A stretch of DNA of 50,841 nucleotides from Spirochaetota bacterium (GCA_023406985.1 JAEXTK010000253.1:1-50841); one strand, 5' to 3'; shown: positions 34,259-43,171, counted from the first letter of the stretch. The notes: generated by a model not told the origin, from the sequence alone. Numbers and translations are program-made.

Positions 34259-34310
34259 CGTGCCGCGTTCCGCCGCGTGGCGGGACGCCATTCTGTAAGG
34301 AGGAATGTGT

Positions 34311-35414
34311 ATGAAGAAAGCAATTCTGGTCGCCCTCTCCGTAGCCGTCGCCCTTTCGACGATCGCCTGCGGGGCTAAGAAAGATACCGCGGCCGCGTCC
34401 TCGGCTCCCACCGTGCGGCTCCTCACCGACGCCACCGGCATCGACGACAAGTCCTTCAACGCCGCGGCGTGGAGGGGGATCCTCGAGTTCTACGGCGACA
34501 CCTGGGAGAACCAGGCCAACAAGGGCAAGCTCTACGACGTCGTGACCGCCCAGACCCAGGACCTCTACATCCCGAACCTCAAGCAGGCGGCGGACGAGAA
34601 GTACGACCTCATCATCACCACCGGCTTCACCTTCGCCGACGCGGTGAACGAGGTCGCCAAGCAGTACCCCGAGCAGAAGTTCATGATCGTGGACGTGGAC
34701 TGGATCCCGAACCCGAACGTCATGCAGATCGCCTTCTCCGAGCACGAGGGTTCCTACCTCGTCGGCGTGGCCGCGGCCCTCAAGGCCAAGGCCGACGGCG
34801 TCGCCAAGCCGAAGTTCGGCTTCATCGGCGGCATCCCCGGCGCGGTCATCACCAAGTTCGAGGTCGGCTTCGTCCAGGGCGTCCTCTCCGTCATAAGCGA
34901 CGCCCAGATCGTGGACTACTACGCGAACGACTGGGGCAAGCCCGAGCTCGCCAAGGCCCAGGCCAAGAACTGGTACGATTCCGGCGTGTACGCGATCTTC
35001 TCCGCCGCGGGCGGCACCGGCAACGGCACCATCGCCCAGGCCAAGGAATACCGCTCCCAGGGCAAGAACGTCTGGGCCATCGGCGTCGATTCCGACCAGT
35101 ACGAGGACGGCGTGTACGTCGAGGGCAAGTCGGCCGTGTTGACCTCCATGCTCAAGCGCGTGGAGACCGCCTCCAAGGTCGCCCTCGACGCGGTCAAGAA
35201 CGGCACCTTCAAGGCCGAGGTCGTGGTCCTGGACACCAAGTCCGAGGGCGTCGGCTTCTCCGCCAAGAACGCCGAGCTCGGTTCCGACATCGTCGCCCAG
35301 GTGGAGGCCGTCAAGGCCAAGATCATCGCCGGCGAGGTCAAGGTCGCCGCGAAGTACGCCGAGGCCAAGGCCCTCGCCGGCTTCCCGCAGAACCTCCAGG
35401 CGAAGGACGAGTAA
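34311..35414 (+). CDS. BMP/PnrA-family nucleoside-binding lipoprotein
   Basis: A 367-residue lipoprotein (signal ending STIAC, Cys20). VRLLTDATGIDDKSFNAAAWRGI, DLIITTGFTFADAVNEVA, GFIGGIPGAVITKFEVGF and VWAIGVDSDQYEDGVYVEG are hallmark segments of the BMP family (Treponema TmpC/PnrA), whose studied members bind purine nucleosides for ABC import. The codon usage is highly biased to C/G-ending codons with many AAG/GAG, consistent with strong expression. AAGGAGG sits seven bases before ATG 34311; ATG 34305 is too close. It has its own promoter and strong terminators, and no cognate permease here. It borders the pentose-type BMC island, so a nucleoside link is possible. Confidence 0.9.
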   Translation: MKKAILVALSVAVALSTIACGAKKDTAAASSAPTVRLLTDATGIDDKSFNAAAWRGILEFYGDTWENQANKGKLYDVVTAQTQDLYIPNLKQAADEKYDLIITTGFTFADAVNEVAKQYPEQKFMIVDVDWIPNPNVMQIAFSEHEGSYLVGVAAALKAKADGVAKPKFGFIGGIPGAVITKFEVGFVQGVLSVISDAQIVDYYANDWGKPELAKAQAKNWYDSGVYAIFSAAGGTGNGTIAQAKEYRSQGKNVWAIGVDSDQYEDGVYVEGKSAVLTSMLKRVETASKVALDAVKNGTFKAEVVVLDTKSEGVGFSAKNAELGSDIVAQVEAVKAKIIAGEVKVAAKYAEAKALAGFPQNLQAKDE

Positions 35415-35453
35415 TACATTCCGTCGGGCTAGAGCCCGCCGGAATGTATTTTT
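35413..35453 (+). terminator. Strong terminator after the BMP lipoprotein gene
   Basis: AATACATTCCG (35413-35423) pairs with CGGAATGTATT (35440-35450), extended by an inner CGGGC/GCCCG stem, and ends in a T-run at 35449-35453. It begins at the stop codon. Confidence 0.85.
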
Positions 35454-35455
35454 AG

Positions 35456-35472
35456 CGGAAACTTCGTTTCCG
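35456..35472 (+). other. Small hairpin between two terminators
   Basis: CGGAAAC (35456-35462) pairs with GTTTCCG (35466-35472) over a TTC loop. A similar TTC-loop hairpin follows near 35489-35502 (GGAGC/GCTTC with one G-T pair). Function unknown. Confidence 0.45.
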
Positions 35473-35526
35473 TATACCGTTGATCGCTGGAGCTTCGCTT
35501 CCGCCAACGAGTTTCACTATGTATCG

Positions 35527-35553
35527 ACCGGCCCGAAAGGGCCGGTTTTTTTT
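35527..35553 (+). terminator. Second intrinsic terminator
   Basis: ACCGGCCC (35527-35534), loop GAAA, GGGCCGGT (35539-35546), then eight T (35546-35553). A textbook intrinsic terminator isolating the BMP gene from the island. Confidence 0.9.
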
Positions 35554-35646
35554 GCCCGCGCGCGTCGACGGGCTCGCCGCGACGGCGCCGATCGCCGCCG
35601 GAAGCGGTCGATCGGATCGGCACTCGGTAAAAAAGGCTTCATTGTA

Positions 35647-35675
35647 TTGAAATTTGTCTTGACAGATGTCAAAAC
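35647..35675 (+). promoter_or_regulatory. Island operator element 1 (importer operon)
   Basis: First of four matching 29-bp elements. TTGAAA (35647-35652), GTC at position 10, TTGACAGATGTCAA (35659-35672, a perfect 6-bp inverted repeat) and ATGT at position 20 align with elements 2-4. The -10 position reads CAAAAC, weaker than in the others. It precedes the sugar-binding-protein gene by 94 bases. Confidence 0.7.
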
Positions 35676-35769
35676 CTGCCGCAAACTCGGACGTATGGCT
35701 CGACGCCGCTTGCTGGTTTCCCTGGATGGCGTTCATGGCGGGAGTCCACAGATTGAAGGGGAGGACAGG

Positions 35770-36798
35770 ATGAACAAGAAGTCGCGGATTCTCATGTTCC
35801 TTATGGTTCTCGTACTGACCCTCGCTCTCGTTCCGACGATCAGCGCCCAGAGCAAGCCGCTCAAGATCGCCTTCTTCGTGTCGGAGCTGAGCAACGGGTT
35901 CCACCAGGCCCAGTTCACCGCCGCCAAGAAGTACGCGAAGGAGAAGTACGGCGCCGAGGTTTTCGCGTTCGACGGCAAGTCCAACAGCGAGACCATGACC
36001 GCCAATATCGACCAGGTCGTGGCGCAGGGCATGGATATGGCCACGCTGCACATCTGGGACGGCGAGGCGGCGAAGCCCGGCATCGAAGACGCGATCGGCC
36101 AGGGCATCGTGATGACCTCGTTCTTCAGCCCCATCGCCGACACCGGCATCCCCACCGCGCGGTCCGACGAGGCGAGCATCTCCTTCGCCATGGGCGCCGA
36201 GATGGCCAAGCAGTGGAAGAAGGATCAGCCGGGCAAGCCCATCGTCATGGTCCAGCTCGGATGGCCGAACCACACCGAAGTCCAGTCCGGCCGGACGGGC
36301 CCCTTCGTCAAAGGCGTGCTCTCCGTCGATCCCAAGGCCAAGAACCTCGGCTGCCTCGATTCCAGCAAGGGACCCGACGCGGCGAAGCAGATCATCACCG
36401 ACCTCGCGGCCCAGCATCCCGAAGTGAACCTCATCTACGCCGAATCCTCCGACCTCTGCGTCGGCGTGATGGCCGCCTTGAACCAAGCCGGCCGCGGCAA
36501 GATGAAGAACGGGAAGGCCCTCACCGAGATCGTGTGCAGCTGCGACTTCGACGAAGTCCAGTTCAAGCAGGTCTACGACCCCGATTGCTCCCTCAAGCTC
36601 TCGCTCGGCCTCCCGCCCATCGAGACCGGTCAGGGCCGGATCGACCTCATGATGGACGTCAAGAACGGCAAGGTCCAGCAGGTTACCCAACCGGCCAAGG
36701 AATATTTCTACAAGGCGTACAACATTTCCTACTACACCATGAAGCGGGCCGATGCGGTCAAGTGGCTCAACACCCAGTTCGGGACTAAGCTTAAGTAG
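35770..36798 (+). CDS. Ribose-type sugar ABC transporter binding protein
   Basis: A 342-residue periplasmic-binding protein (Peripla_BP_4, RbsB-like). The signal peptide (about residues 1-26) ends ISAQ. IAFFVSELSNGFHQAQFTAAKKYAKEKYG, IDQVVAQGMDMATLHIWDG and IYAESSDLCVGVMAAL are typical of pentose/hexose binders. No lipobox. Eight cysteines or fewer, including CSCDFDE, are unusual but not diagnostic. It is the first gene of an importer operon under island element 1; a GC hairpin after it may keep its expression above that of the membrane parts. The ligand is unknown; a pentose, polyol or related sugar is inferred from neighbours. Confidence 0.9.
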   Translation: MNKKSRILMFLMVLVLTLALVPTISAQSKPLKIAFFVSELSNGFHQAQFTAAKKYAKEKYGAEVFAFDGKSNSETMTANIDQVVAQGMDMATLHIWDGEAAKPGIEDAIGQGIVMTSFFSPIADTGIPTARSDEASISFAMGAEMAKQWKKDQPGKPIVMVQLGWPNHTEVQSGRTGPFVKGVLSVDPKAKNLGCLDSSKGPDAAKQIITDLAAQHPEVNLIYAESSDLCVGVMAALNQAGRGKMKNGKALTEIVCSCDFDEVQFKQVYDPDCSLKLSLGLPPIETGQGRIDLMMDVKNGKVQQVTQPAKEYFYKAYNISYYTMKRADAVKWLNTQFGTKLK

Positions 36799-36832
36799 AA
36801 GGCGCGCGGCCCGTAGCGTTTTTTACTCCTGG

Positions 36833-36860
36833 GAGGGGCCCTCTGATCCGGGGGCCCCTC
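36833..36860 (+). terminator. Attenuating hairpin inside the importer operon
   Basis: GAGGGGCCC (36833-36841) pairs with GGGCCCCTC (36852-36860), followed by TTCTATA. It sits between the binding-protein and ATPase genes, where partial terminators commonly raise binding-protein levels. Confidence 0.6.
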
Positions 36861-36887
36861 TTCTATACGACGGCAGGGGGCGAAGGC

Positions 36888-38378
36888 ATGGAGCTGACCG
36901 AGAACGTGTTGGAGATCCGGGATCTCGTGAAGGACTTCCCGAGCGTGAGGGCGGTCAATGAGGTCAGTTTCGATATCAAGAGGAACAGCGTCCACTGCCT
37001 GGTGGGAGAGAACGGGGCCGGAAAGTCCACCCTCATCAAGATCCTCACCGGCGCGGAGCAGAGGACGAGCGGAAAGATCACCCTGAACGGGCAGGAGTAC
37101 CACGCGCGGTCCACGAAAGAGGCCAAGCAAAAGGGCATCAGCACCCTCTTCCAGGAGCTCAACGTCGTCGATCAACTCTCGGTGGAGGAGAACCTGACCC
37201 TGGGTATGGAGGACTCCGCGTTCGGCTTCCTCCGGAGGACGGACAAGATCGCCGGCATCGTCGACGTGATGAAGAGCATCGAGCCCTCCATCGATCCGAA
37301 GCAGCTCGTGGGCACCCTGAGCGTCGCGAAGAAGCAGATCGTCGAGATCGCGAAAGCGGTGGCCACGGAAGCGGACGTCATCATCATGGACGAGCCGACC
37401 GCCGCCATATCGGAGAGCGAGATTCAGCGGCTCTTCTCGATCATCAAACGCCTCAAGGAAAAGCGGGTAACGGTCATCTACATATCGCACCGGCTGGACG
37501 AGATCTTCCAGCTCGCCGACTACGTCACCGTCATGCGGGACGGGAAGCACATCGGCACGAAGCCGATCGGCGCGATCGCGGACCGGTCCGAGCTCGTGAG
37601 GATGATGATCGGCAAGACCGTCTTTGAAGAGTACCGCCCGAGGGAAGGCGCGTGCGGCGACGTAATCCTGGAGGCGCGCAAGCTTTCGAACCAGAAGCTG
37701 AACGAAATATCGTTCCAAGCGCACGCGGGCGAGATCGTGGGATTCTACGGCCTCGTCGGCGCCGGGAAGACGGAACTCGCGCGGGCGATCTACGGCGCGG
37801 ACGACTACGAGGGGGAAATCATCTTCAAGGGGCGCCGGCTCATCGCCTCTCCCGACAAGGCGATCGCGGCGGGAATCGCCCTCGTTCCCGAAGAACGGAG
37901 GACCCAAGGGCTCTTCACCATACTCACCATCAGGGCGAACGTCCCCGCCATGAACATGGAGGCGATATCCCGGCGCGGCTTCATCGATGCTTCCCGGGAG
38001 CGGAAGATAGCGAAGGAGTATATCGATAAGCTCAGGATCGCGACCAACAGCGCCGAGAAAGAGGCCGCCAAGCTCTCCGGGGGGAATCAGCAGAAGGTCG
38101 TGATCTCCAAATGCCTGTTCGCGGAGGCGGATCTCCTCATGCTCGACGAGCCGACGCGGGGCATCGACGTGGGCGCGAAAAGCGAGATTTACGCGATCAT
38201 CCGGGGCTTGGCCAAGGAAGGCAAATCGATCCTCATCTTCTCCTCCGAGCTCCCGGAGATCGTCAATATCTGCGATACGATCTACCTCCTTTACGACGGC
38301 AGCCTGAAGGCCGCGATGCGGAACGGCTGCGACCTGGATAGCGAGAAGATCCTGAATACGGTCACGGGCGGTGAATGA
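36888..38378 (+). CDS. Sugar ABC transporter ATPase, RbsA/MglA type
   Basis: A 496-residue protein with two ABC domains, as in RbsA, XylG and MglA. The first has GENGAGKST, DEPTAAI and SHRLDE; the second has a degenerate Walker A (GLVGAGKTE), signature LSGGNQQKV and DEPTRGIDVGAKSEIY. This double-domain layout serves CUT2-family importers for ribose, xylose, galactose or autoinducer-2. It overlaps the first permease gene by ATGA. The upstream Shine-Dalgarno is weak (GGGGGCGAAGG). Confidence 0.94.
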   Translation: MELTENVLEIRDLVKDFPSVRAVNEVSFDIKRNSVHCLVGENGAGKSTLIKILTGAEQRTSGKITLNGQEYHARSTKEAKQKGISTLFQELNVVDQLSVEENLTLGMEDSAFGFLRRTDKIAGIVDVMKSIEPSIDPKQLVGTLSVAKKQIVEIAKAVATEADVIIMDEPTAAISESEIQRLFSIIKRLKEKRVTVIYISHRLDEIFQLADYVTVMRDGKHIGTKPIGAIADRSELVRMMIGKTVFEEYRPREGACGDVILEARKLSNQKLNEISFQAHAGEIVGFYGLVGAGKTELARAIYGADDYEGEIIFKGRRLIASPDKAIAAGIALVPEERRTQGLFTILTIRANVPAMNMEAISRRGFIDASRERKIAKEYIDKLRIATNSAEKEAAKLSGGNQQKVVISKCLFAEADLLMLDEPTRGIDVGAKSEIYAIIRGLAKEGKSILIFSSELPEIVNICDTIYLLYDGSLKAAMRNGCDLDSEKILNTVTGGE

Positions 38379-39403
38379 ACATGGAATCGAGGACCGCGAA
38401 ACCTCAGGCCTTCCTGGGCAGGATGAGCAACGACTCCTTCATCAGCCTTTTCATGATGGGCGTACTCGTCGGCATCTTCGGCATCTCGTGCGCGATCGTG
38501 CCGAACTTCCTGACGCTCAAGAACGTCGTCAACATCCTGACCAATAACTGGTACATCATCATCGTGGGGATCGGGGTGACCTTCCTCCTGATCACGGGCA
38601 ATTACGACATGTCGGTCGGGGGAGTCATCGCCCTCTCGGGTGTCCTGTCGGTCTACTTCGTCCAGGGCGCGAACGTATCCCCGAACGAGCTGGCCAACGG
38701 CCTCGGCATGCCCTACGTCGTCGGCATCCCGGCGGCCATAGCCTGCGCCACCTGCGTCGGGGGCGTCAACGCCTTCTTCATCGCCCGCCTGAAGGTGCCC
38801 TCGATAATCGTCACCCTCGGCACGATGATGTTCGCGCGGGGCATCGCCCAGATCGTCACGCACGGGGCCCAGCGGAACACGAGCCTTCCCGACGAGTTCG
38901 GCGTCCTGGGCAACACGTTCATTCCGGGGACCTCGCTCAAGATATCGGTGCTGATCATGGTGCTCCTCGTGCTGGCCGCGCTCGTGTACGAGAAATTCAC
39001 GGTTTCGGGGCGCAGGGTCTATCTCATCGGCGCGAATCCCGTGGCGGCCAGGCTTTCCGGGGTCAAGGTCGCTCGGCAGCTGGCCGTGCTGTATATCATG
39101 AGCGCGCTGCTCGCTTCCGTCACCGGGGTGCTCCTGGCGTCCGAGTATATGGCCGGCCTTTCCAATCGGGGTACGGGTTACGAGTTCGACGCGCTCGTCG
39201 TGACCCTGCTCGGCGGAATCAGTATTACGGGGGGATTCGGCTCCGTCGGCGGCATGTTCGTCGGCGCCGTCATCCTCTCCGTGGTGACGACGGCGGCTAC
39301 GGGGCTGCTCCTCTCGCCGCATTGGCAGTTCATCTTGAAAGCCGTCGTCACGTTCTTGGCCATCCTCGCGCAGCGCTACGCATTGGACAGGAGGAGAGGA
39401 TGA
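38375..39403 (+). CDS. Sugar ABC transporter permease 1 (CUT2)
   Basis: A 342-residue inner-membrane permease of the BPD_transp_2 (RbsC) family with about 9-10 spans. ITGNYDMSVGGVIALSGVLS is the conserved early motif, and the cytoplasmic loop VYLIGANPVAARLSGVKV contacts the ATPase; GGISITGGFGSVGGMFVGAVI is the late motif. It probably forms a heterodimer with the next gene. Starts within the ATPase stop (ATGA). Confidence 0.92.
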   Translation: MNMESRTAKPQAFLGRMSNDSFISLFMMGVLVGIFGISCAIVPNFLTLKNVVNILTNNWYIIIVGIGVTFLLITGNYDMSVGGVIALSGVLSVYFVQGANVSPNELANGLGMPYVVGIPAAIACATCVGGVNAFFIARLKVPSIIVTLGTMMFARGIAQIVTHGAQRNTSLPDEFGVLGNTFIPGTSLKISVLIMVLLVLAALVYEKFTVSGRRVYLIGANPVAARLSGVKVARQLAVLYIMSALLASVTGVLLASEYMAGLSNRGTGYEFDALVVTLLGGISITGGFGSVGGMFVGAVILSVVTTAATGLLLSPHWQFILKAVVTFLAILAQRYALDRRRG

Positions 39404-40428
39404 CGCGAGTTTCGATGCGGGAGCGCCTGGAGCGGTCCGACGCCGTCCGCGCGGGCGTGAAGAAAGTGTACATCTACGTTTTCCTGATCCTCATCGTGAC
39501 GGCGTTCAGCGTCGCCAAACTCGGCCAGGTGGAGTTCTTCGGCCGCGGGCACTTCTTGAACCCCGCCAGCGTGATCAACATGCTGCGCGTCTCCGTGCCT
39601 ATCCTCACCGTATGCGGCGCCTTCACGCTGCTGATGATCTCGGGCTACATCGACCTGTCCGTCGGCAGCGCGATGAGCCTGAGCGCGGTGCTCTACGCGC
39701 TCATGGTCAGGAGCGGGTTCGGCATGCCGCTCTCCGTGCTCCTCGCCGTCGTCCTCGGCATGGGCATGGGGACCGCCAACGGATTCCTGGTCATGAAGCT
39801 GCGGATCACGCCGGTCATCGCCACCCTCGTCACGCTCAACCTCTTCAAGGGCATCGCCCTCCTCATCGTCCCTTCCGGCGTATCCGCGATCAAGAGCGCG
39901 CCGGGCGCGCTCATGCCCGCGTGGATCAACGCGTATGGCCGCAAGGGAGTCTTCCTCGGCTTGCCCTGGTCATTTTACGTGGCCCTCATCCTCATCGCGG
40001 CGATGATCATCGTCCAAAGGAAGACGATCCTGGGCAAGTACGCCGCCGCGATCGGGGGAAACCGAAACGCGGCGGAGCTTTCCGGAATCAGCGCGGTGAA
40101 GTACGTGTGGATCCTCTACGTCATCGTGGGAGTCTTCGCCGCGCTCGCGGGGGTGGCGCGGGCGAGCTTCATGTCGCTCGGGGACCCCCTTTCCGGCGAC
40201 GGCATGGAGACCGACTGCATCATCGTGGTCCTCCTCGGCGGGACCTCGTTCTCCGGGGGAGAAGGCTCGGTAGCCAAGACCGTGGTCGGCGTCCTGATCA
40301 TCATCTGCGTCACCACCGGCCTCATGACCGTGATACCGGCGTACTGGCAGACCTTGGCGAAAGCGTGCGTCCTGCTGAGCGCCGTGGTCCTCAATCACCT
40401 CTTGGTGAGGGCGAAAGCCCGCGCATAG
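39400..40428 (+). CDS. Sugar ABC transporter permease 2 (CUT2)
   Basis: A 342-residue RbsC-family permease. SGYIDLSVGSAMSLSAVLYALM, the loop KYAAAIGGNRNAAELSGI and GGTSFSGGEGSVAKTVVGVLI are family motifs. GAGGAGAGG lies before ATG 39400, which overlaps the previous stop. Two different permeases indicate a heterodimeric CUT2 importer. Confidence 0.92.
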   Translation: MTRVSMRERLERSDAVRAGVKKVYIYVFLILIVTAFSVAKLGQVEFFGRGHFLNPASVINMLRVSVPILTVCGAFTLLMISGYIDLSVGSAMSLSAVLYALMVRSGFGMPLSVLLAVVLGMGMGTANGFLVMKLRITPVIATLVTLNLFKGIALLIVPSGVSAIKSAPGALMPAWINAYGRKGVFLGLPWSFYVALILIAAMIIVQRKTILGKYAAAIGGNRNAAELSGISAVKYVWILYVIVGVFAALAGVARASFMSLGDPLSGDGMETDCIIVVLLGGTSFSGGEGSVAKTVVGVLIIICVTTGLMTVIPAYWQTLAKACVLLSAVVLNHLLVRAKARA

Positions 40429-40487
40429 GCCCCGGGGCGCCCCCGGCCGCACGGAAGGGCAGGTACGGAAAATACTGACGAATAGTA

Positions 40488-40516
40488 TTGACATATGTCG
40501 TGACAAATGTTATTTC
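40488..40516 (+). promoter_or_regulatory. Island operator element 2 (dehydrogenase operon)
   Basis: TTGACA (40488-40493), 17-base spacer, TATTTC (40511-40516). The spacer holds TGTC and TGACAAATGT, so TGACA-NN-TGT units repeat at a 12-bp interval (40489 and 40501); a weaker copy lies at 40476. It aligns base for base with element 4. AGGAGG follows at 40527. Confidence 0.8.
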
Positions 40517-40538
40517 TTAATACGCTAGGAGGAACGAT

Positions 40539-41309
40539 ATGGGTATGCCAAAGGAACTCGACGGACGGACTTGCGTGGTCACCGGCGCCGCCCGGAGTAT
40601 AGGTCTCGCCATCGCGGAAGCCTTTATTGCGGAGGGCGCGCGGGTCGTCATGATCGACATAAATCCCGCCGTGCTGGAGGAGGCGAAACGGCTCGGCGCG
40701 AAGGGTTATATCCTGGACATCACCGACCAGAAGGCAGTACTCGCCTGCTTCGAGAAGATCGCGGCGGAATTCGGGACCGTCTACACCCTCGTGAACACCG
40801 CGGGCGTCGTGGACCAGCGCCCGATAGAGGATACGACTCCCGAAATCCTGGACAGGATGATGAAGGTCAACGTCTACGGATCCCTCTACTGCATCCAGGG
40901 CGTCCTGGCCGGCATGAAGACGGCGAAGGACGGCAAGATCATCAACTTCTCGTCCAAGTCGGGGAAGACGGGCTCGGCCCTCATGGTTCCCTACTCGGCG
41001 GCCAAGGGCGCCGTTATCGCCATGACCCAGGCGGTCGCCTTCGAAGTGGCCGACTTCAACATCAAGGTCAACGCCATCTGCCCGGGAATCACCGACGCCA
41101 CGGGCGTATGGTCGGAAGTGAGCAAGGGCTATACCGAGAACCTGAAGATGGAAAAAGACGAGGTGGTCAAGAAGTTCACCGCCAAGATCCCGCTCAAGCG
41201 GCTCACGGCCATCCAGGACATCGTCGACTACGTGCTCTTCCTCGCGGCCAAGGGCGAATACTGCACCGGTCAGGCCCTCAACATCACCGGCGGCAGGGAG
41301 ATGCATTGA
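40539..41309 (+). CDS. Short-chain dehydrogenase/reductase 1
   Basis: A 256-residue classical SDR. The cofactor motif is TGAARSIGLAIAEAF, with Asp in MIDIN near the second strand (NAD preference expected), NTAG, and catalytic Tyr152-x3-Lys156 (YSAAK). It resembles sorbitol/polyol and 3-oxoacyl reductases; the exact substrate cannot be assigned. It begins an operon with a zinc dehydrogenase and a second SDR, under element 2, directly after the sugar importer. Likely oxidises an imported sugar or polyol, or recycles NADH. No encapsulation peptide is seen. Confidence 0.88.
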   Translation: MGMPKELDGRTCVVTGAARSIGLAIAEAFIAEGARVVMIDINPAVLEEAKRLGAKGYILDITDQKAVLACFEKIAAEFGTVYTLVNTAGVVDQRPIEDTTPEILDRMMKVNVYGSLYCIQGVLAGMKTAKDGKIINFSSKSGKTGSALMVPYSAAKGAVIAMTQAVAFEVADFNIKVNAICPGITDATGVWSEVSKGYTENLKMEKDEVVKKFTAKIPLKRLTAIQDIVDYVLFLAAKGEYCTGQALNITGGREMH

Positions 41310-42382
41310 TGGGCGCCCCGACGAAAGGCGGCGACCGCGTCGTCTACTACGCCCCCAAGGACGTCCGCATAGAGCGGATGGAGACCCCGCCGGCACTCGA
41401 AGCCGGGGACCTCCTCATCGAGGTGGAGGCCTGCGCGATCTGCGGCACCGACATCAAGTCCTACAACAAGGGCAATCCGCGGATCAAACCGCCGATGACC
41501 ATGGGCCACGAGTTCGTGGGTAAGGTAGCCGCCATCGGCGGAGCCGCTTTCGGCGGAGCCGCCGCGGCCGGTTCGCCCCAGGTCGGCGAGCGGGTCGTGA
41601 TGGCGACCACGATAGGCTGCGGCGAGTGCCGCTATTGTCGGGCGGGAAAATCCAACCTCTGCCGAAGCGCCGAGGCCATCGGTTTCCACTATCCGGGCGC
41701 GATGGCCCCCTACGTGCGCATCCCCGCCAAGGCGGTGCGCCTGGGCCACCTCGCGACGGTCGGCGACCTGGACGCCAAGATCGCGTCCATCGCCGAGCCG
41801 CTCTCCTGCGTGGTGAACGGCTTCTCCCGCCTTCCCCTGGCCGAGATCAAGAACGTCCTCGTCCTCGGCCTCGGCCCCCTCGGTTTCCTCCACGCGGCGG
41901 TCGCCAAGGCCAAGGGCGCCGAGAAGGTGGTCTGCGTCGAGTTTCCCGGAGCCCGGGCGGACTTGGCCCGCTCCCTCGGCCTCGGCGAAGTGCTCGCGCC
42001 GGCGGACATCGACGGCGCCTACCAGGGCCTCACGGACGGCGAGGGCTTCGACCTCGTGGTGGTGACGGCCCCGCACGGACCGACCCAGGCCAAGTCGCCG
42101 ATGTACGCGCGGAAGGGAGGCTACGTCTCCTTCTTCGCGAGCCTGCCCCAGGGCGAGGAGACGCTCCAGGTGAACTCCAGGACCATCCATTACGGGGAGC
42201 TCATCGTGTTCGGCACCTCGGACTCGACTCCCGCCCATATCCGGGAGGCCGTCGGCTTGCTCAAATCGAACGCGGAACTCTTCTCCAAGATAGTCACGCA
42301 CGAACTGCCGATGAAGGATTTCCATAAGGCGATGGACGTCATCGCTTCGGGGACGGCCGTGAAGGTGGTGCTGAGGCCGTAG
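41309..42382 (+). CDS. Zinc-dependent medium-chain alcohol/polyol dehydrogenase
   Basis: A 357-residue MDR enzyme. CAICGTDIKSY and GHEFVG supply catalytic zinc ligands, GCGECRYCRAGKSNLC is the four-Cys structural zinc site, and VLGLGPLGFLHA is the nucleotide-binding loop. Similar to threonine/sorbitol dehydrogenases (Tdh/GutB group). The ATG overlaps the SDR1 stop (ATGA). A Gly/Ala-rich loop (about residues 78-90, IGGAAFGGAAAAG) is longer than usual. Probably oxidises a polyol or sugar alcohol in the cytoplasm. Confidence 0.9.
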   Translation: MGAPTKGGDRVVYYAPKDVRIERMETPPALEAGDLLIEVEACAICGTDIKSYNKGNPRIKPPMTMGHEFVGKVAAIGGAAFGGAAAAGSPQVGERVVMATTIGCGECRYCRAGKSNLCRSAEAIGFHYPGAMAPYVRIPAKAVRLGHLATVGDLDAKIASIAEPLSCVVNGFSRLPLAEIKNVLVLGLGPLGFLHAAVAKAKGAEKVVCVEFPGARADLARSLGLGEVLAPADIDGAYQGLTDGEGFDLVVVTAPHGPTQAKSPMYARKGGYVSFFASLPQGEETLQVNSRTIHYGELIVFGTSDSTPAHIREAVGLLKSNAELFSKIVTHELPMKDFHKAMDVIASGTAVKVVLRP

Positions 42383-42409
42383 GGTCGTTCCGCCGGGGGA
42401 GGGTATGCG

Positions 42410-43171
42410 ATGGACTTGGGTCTGGCGGGCGTAGCCTGCCTCGTGACGGGGGCCTCGCGGGGTCTGGGCAAGGCCATCGCCCTCGCGCTGGCGGCGGAGG
42501 GCGCGAAGGTCGCCCTGGTCTGCCGGGAGCGGATGGCGGAGGCCGAGGAGGCCGCCGCCGCTTGCGCGAAGGCGGGGGCGGCGGGGACGATCGCCGTGCG
42601 CGGCGATCTCGCTTCTGAGGCGGAGGTCTCCGCATTGTTCGGCGAGGCCGAGGCCGCCTTCGGGCCGACGCGGATACTCGTCAACGACGCCGCGATCTGC
42701 CTCCACGGTACCACGGCGGAGACGGACATCGGAACCTGGGAACGGACCATCGGCGCCAACCTGACGGGCACCTTCCTCTGCTGCAGGGAGTTCCTCCGGA
42801 GATTGGAAGGCAAGGGGCCTCCCGGCAGGATCGTCAACGTTTCTTCGGTCTCCGCGTTCTCGGGGTCCACGAGCGGCCAGGCGGCGTACGACGCGTCGAA
42901 AGGCGGCATCGTCTCCTTTACCGTATCCCTCGCGCGGGAGACCGCGGGGCTCGGGATCACCGCGAACGTCCTGGCGCCCGGCCTCATGGTGACGGAGATG
43001 GCCGCGGCCAAGTACCGCGCCGCTCCGGAGAGGTACCTCCCGCGCATACCGGTCGGAAGATTCGGCGAGGTGGAGGAGATCGCGGCCGCGGCCGCGTTCC
43101 TCTGCTCGCGGCAGGCGGCGTACATCACCGGCAGCGTCGTAAACGTATCCGGCGGCCTCCTTATGCGTTGA
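42410..43171 (+). CDS. Short-chain dehydrogenase/reductase 2
   Basis: A 253-residue FabG-like SDR. TGASRGLGKAIALAL is the cofactor motif, NDAA replaces the usual NNAG, Ser is in VSSVSAFSG, and Tyr160-x3-Lys164 (YDASK) is catalytic. Arg in VCRERMAE after the second strand suggests NADPH use. It lies 27 bp after the zinc dehydrogenase with GGGGAGGG as Shine-Dalgarno. Not fatty-acid synthesis by context; a sugar or ketone reductase in the island pathway is inferred. Confidence 0.88.
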   Translation: MDLGLAGVACLVTGASRGLGKAIALALAAEGAKVALVCRERMAEAEEAAAACAKAGAAGTIAVRGDLASEAEVSALFGEAEAAFGPTRILVNDAAICLHGTTAETDIGTWERTIGANLTGTFLCCREFLRRLEGKGPPGRIVNVSSVSAFSGSTSGQAAYDASKGGIVSFTVSLARETAGLGITANVLAPGLMVTEMAAAKYRAAPERYLPRIPVGRFGEVEEIAAAAAFLCSRQAAYITGSVVNVSGGLLMR

